The notes under the pieces: generated by a model
What the model was told of the DNA's origin: nothing
The model's database searches: none
The model's input: only the letters and a program-made list of their open reading frames with translations
Translations under genes and position numbers: made by a program
Assembly (NCBI RefSeq): GCF_030052815.1
Contig: NC_079496.1
Span: forward strand, 7,571,278 to 7,635,277
DNA: 64,000 bases
DNA from: Hevea brasiliensis
Taxonomy: Eukaryota > Streptophyta > Magnoliopsida > Malpighiales > Euphorbiaceae
Direction: 5' to 3'
In this document: in pieces, positions 61,701 through 64,000 of the stretch
Position numbering within the stretch: position 1 is the stretch's first letter
Layout: the number at the start of each line of letters is the position of its first letter

Positions 61701-62245
61701 TTTGCCTTCTAATTTCCAAGAAAGAAACCCTATCTTGATGCAAGATCCCCACTGGTTTCTTCCTTTGCGGCCAACCTCACAGTTGCAAATTTCATTGCTA
61801 GGTGTAACGAACAACTACACAATTGGTTCACAACAGGTACCTTTTCCTTATCAACCGCATGAAGTGGCCAAAAGTTAATTGTGTAGTAGATTACTGTGAA
61901 GGGAGCTTGCATAAGTACCGTGCAGTGGAACACGGTGAGTGAAGTTCCACGAAGTTAAGATAGTAATCTTTTTTAGGCCACAACATTATTAAAATTTGTT
62001 GAGTGATTTGTATAAGAGAAAAATAATGAGTGCATATAATTTTTTTTTTAGTTTTTAATTTATATAAATATGATTTTCACGATATTATGCAATCCAACCA
62101 TATATATAATAGTGGTCATCTAATATCTTAATTAGAGTTTGTTGTGTTGTCACTTAAAAATGTGATGTACAATTCTATAAAGATATCCAATTGTTTAGCT
62201 ACTTTATTAGTTTTATATCACATTCATTTCTCATGTCTTTTAAGA

Positions 62246-63420
62246 AATATTTCCACTTCTTCTCACTCTTCAATTATTTATTTATTTTTTTACAATTCTC
62301 ATGATTAGTGTTCCATTGATCACAATCATACCATGTCAGACCACTTTGAGATGTTCCTAGTCTTATTTTTTTTTTTTTTCAATTTTCAAATATAGCTCTT
62401 ATTCCCTTCTCTAATATTAAAAAAAAAATTATATTATGAATCAATAAACTAGACAATTATATTTTTAAGGAGTTAATTCTTTAAAAAAAAGTATTTAATT
62501 TTATTTAGTTGAATCACTAAATTACTTTAAAGAAATATTAATGTTTTGCGATAGATACATTTAAATATTAAAGTATATAAATTTTATTATTTTATATACA
62601 TTAAATCTATATAAAATAGCCACAAATGAAAAAAAAAATATATCTATCCAAGATGGGTAATTCCACACCTAAGAAAGTAAATCGTGCCATTTTTTTTTTT
62701 TTTAATGAAACTAGATTAACAAATGGGCATGTTCAATGCTCAAAGGATCTCATACTGAAAAGAAAAATAATACCCATTAATTTGACTGTTATGGGAAACT
62801 AAATAATACCCATTATTATTAGGAGCAAAGAAGCACCGTCAATGACTCTACTGAAATTTAATTAATTTTTTTTTTCTTATCAGTATGAGATCCTTTGTGC
62901 ATTGAACATGCCCATTTGTTAATCTAGTTGCCATTTAAAAAAAAAAATAATTCAGGTGTTGATGTTTTTGGATTGGCACGTTTTACTTTGTTAGGTGTGG
63001 GATTACTCATCTTGGATGGATATATTTTGTTTCATTTATGACTTTTTCATATAGATTTAATGTATATTAATAATGAAGTTTTTATACTTTAACATTTAAA
63101 TCTATCTATCACAAAACATTAATATTTCTTTAAAGTAATTTCGTGATTCAACTAAATAAAATTAATTACTTAAAAAAAAGAATTAACTACTTAAAAAAAT
63201 AAATGTCTAGCTTACTGATTCATAACATAATTTTTTTTTTTGTTTTTAATGTTAGAGAAGGGAATTATGAGAGCTATATTTGAAAATTGAAAAGAAAAAA
63301 AGTCAAGATTTGGCTAGGAACATCTCAAAGTGATCGTGGTCAATGGACCACTAATCATTGGAATTGTGAAAAAAAAAAATAAATAAATAAAAATGAGGAG
63401 TGAGAAGAAGTGCAAATATG
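62246..63420. mobile_element. Full-length foldback element, unit 4
   Basis: Hairpin of about 1.2 kb with arms of about 520-570 bp and a loop near 62775-62860. Matching segments include AGATTAACAAATGGGCATGT and GGATCTCATACTGA on the left and their complements at about 62880-62935. Arms pair at high identity along most of their length. It has no coding capacity and the target duplication was not resolved. Units 1 and 2 hold a version lacking the central 750 bp. Confidence 0.75.
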
Positions 63421-63889
63421 GGTAATTATTTTCTATCAATGGAATATGATAGTATGACCTAAGAAAGCAACAAATGATGATTCACTGAGTCCTGAAGCTA
63501 TAACGGTGACTAAAATTATTGAGGCATCCTATTAAAGAATATTGAGGCATCCTATTAATGAATACAGAAAACTAAAAATTTTTAAATCTTTAAAATTGAA
63601 AACAATTATATTCAACACTCAAAATTTGTAACAGCGAATTGTAAATTTTTATAGTATTAAAATTATTTTGTTTATTTTTTTATCCATAAAAAAAAGCATT
63701 CATTATAATTTTTTATAATTTTTATTAACAAAATTTAAATTTTACTAAATTAATTTTAAGTTTAGATATAATTACTTTCATCCTTAAAATTTTTTCATTT
63801 CTAACTAAAATTAAAACTTTTAATATTAATAATTATTAAAAGTTAAAATTTTTTCTTTCTAATAAGCTTTTTATTTTTTAATATTCTAG

Positions 63890-64000
63890 GGTTGATGATT
63901 TTGGATTGACATGTTTTACTTTGTTGGGTGTGGAATTGCTCATCTTAGATGGATGGATTTTTTTTATTCATATTTTTTTTTTTGGGTTTTATGTATATTA
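63890..64000. repeat. Foldback-family arm in reverse orientation (unit 4, cut by window edge)
   Basis: Start of the equivalent of 10500-10890 (TTGGATTGACATGTTTTACT). Confidence 0.65.

Larger units (their letters stand above)
52930..64000. repeat. Tandem duplication unit 4 (incomplete at window edge)
   Basis: Contains the foldback arm, Gypsy solo LTR, SINE-like sequence, SIM gene copy 4, zinc-finger pseudogene and the full-length foldback. It lacks the Athila-like insertion, so it gives the pre-insertion state for unit 3. About 200 bp present at about 22395-22555 and its unit 3 equivalent is missing near 60155. The CIP7 part would lie beyond the right edge. Confidence 0.92.

Overview
This is nuclear DNA of a flowering plant, probably a woody eudicot; the species cannot be named from the sequence. 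The evidence is the very AT-rich background, GT-AG introns in a gene of the plant COP1-interacting-protein-7 (CIP7) type, plant LTR retrotransposons (Copia, Ty3/Gypsy, an Athila-like element and three TRIMs), foldback elements, and no sign of operons. Most open reading frames in the window are chance products of AT-rich repeats.

Layout. Bases 1-2258 are a non-duplicated left flank with a MITE-like element and two SINE-like copies. From about 2259 to the right edge runs a tandem segmental duplication. Unit 1 is 2259-15159, unit 2 is 15160-30188, unit 3 is 30189-52929 (enlarged by a retrotransposon) and unit 4 is 52930 to the edge, incomplete. Each complete unit carries, in order: a foldback-repeat arm; a SINE-like sequence; an intronless minus-strand gene for a 159-162 aa protein with two SUMO-interaction motifs (VIDLT followed by an acidic stretch); a C2H2 zinc-finger exon; more foldback repeats; and the first five exons of a CIP7-like gene cut off after 151 codons. 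Unit 4 runs out before its CIP7 part.

Insertions differ between units and order the events. Unit 1 alone has a 1.48-kb Copia-type solo LTR (target duplication CTTTT). Units 2, 3 and 4 share a 2.4-2.6 kb Gypsy-type solo LTR (target duplication TTGAC), and unit 1 keeps the empty site. Unit 3 alone has a 7.9-kb truncated Athila-like element at 39416-47338 in minus orientation. Its LTR holds a nest of three TRIMs. Closest pairings between units change along the unit, so the array is a mosaic of unequal crossing-over, block duplication or gene conversion.

Gene state. The SIM-protein gene is open in units 1, 2 and 4 and frameshifted in unit 3. The zinc-finger exon is open only in unit 1; the other three carry the same stop just before the finger. 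The CIP7 fragment is open and well spliced in units 1 and 3 and damaged at exon 2 in unit 2. The strongest candidate for something undescribed is the small tandem-SIM protein family, together with its linkage to a repeatedly copied CIP7 N-terminus. Any functional tie between SUMO and COP1 pathways is inference from proximity only.
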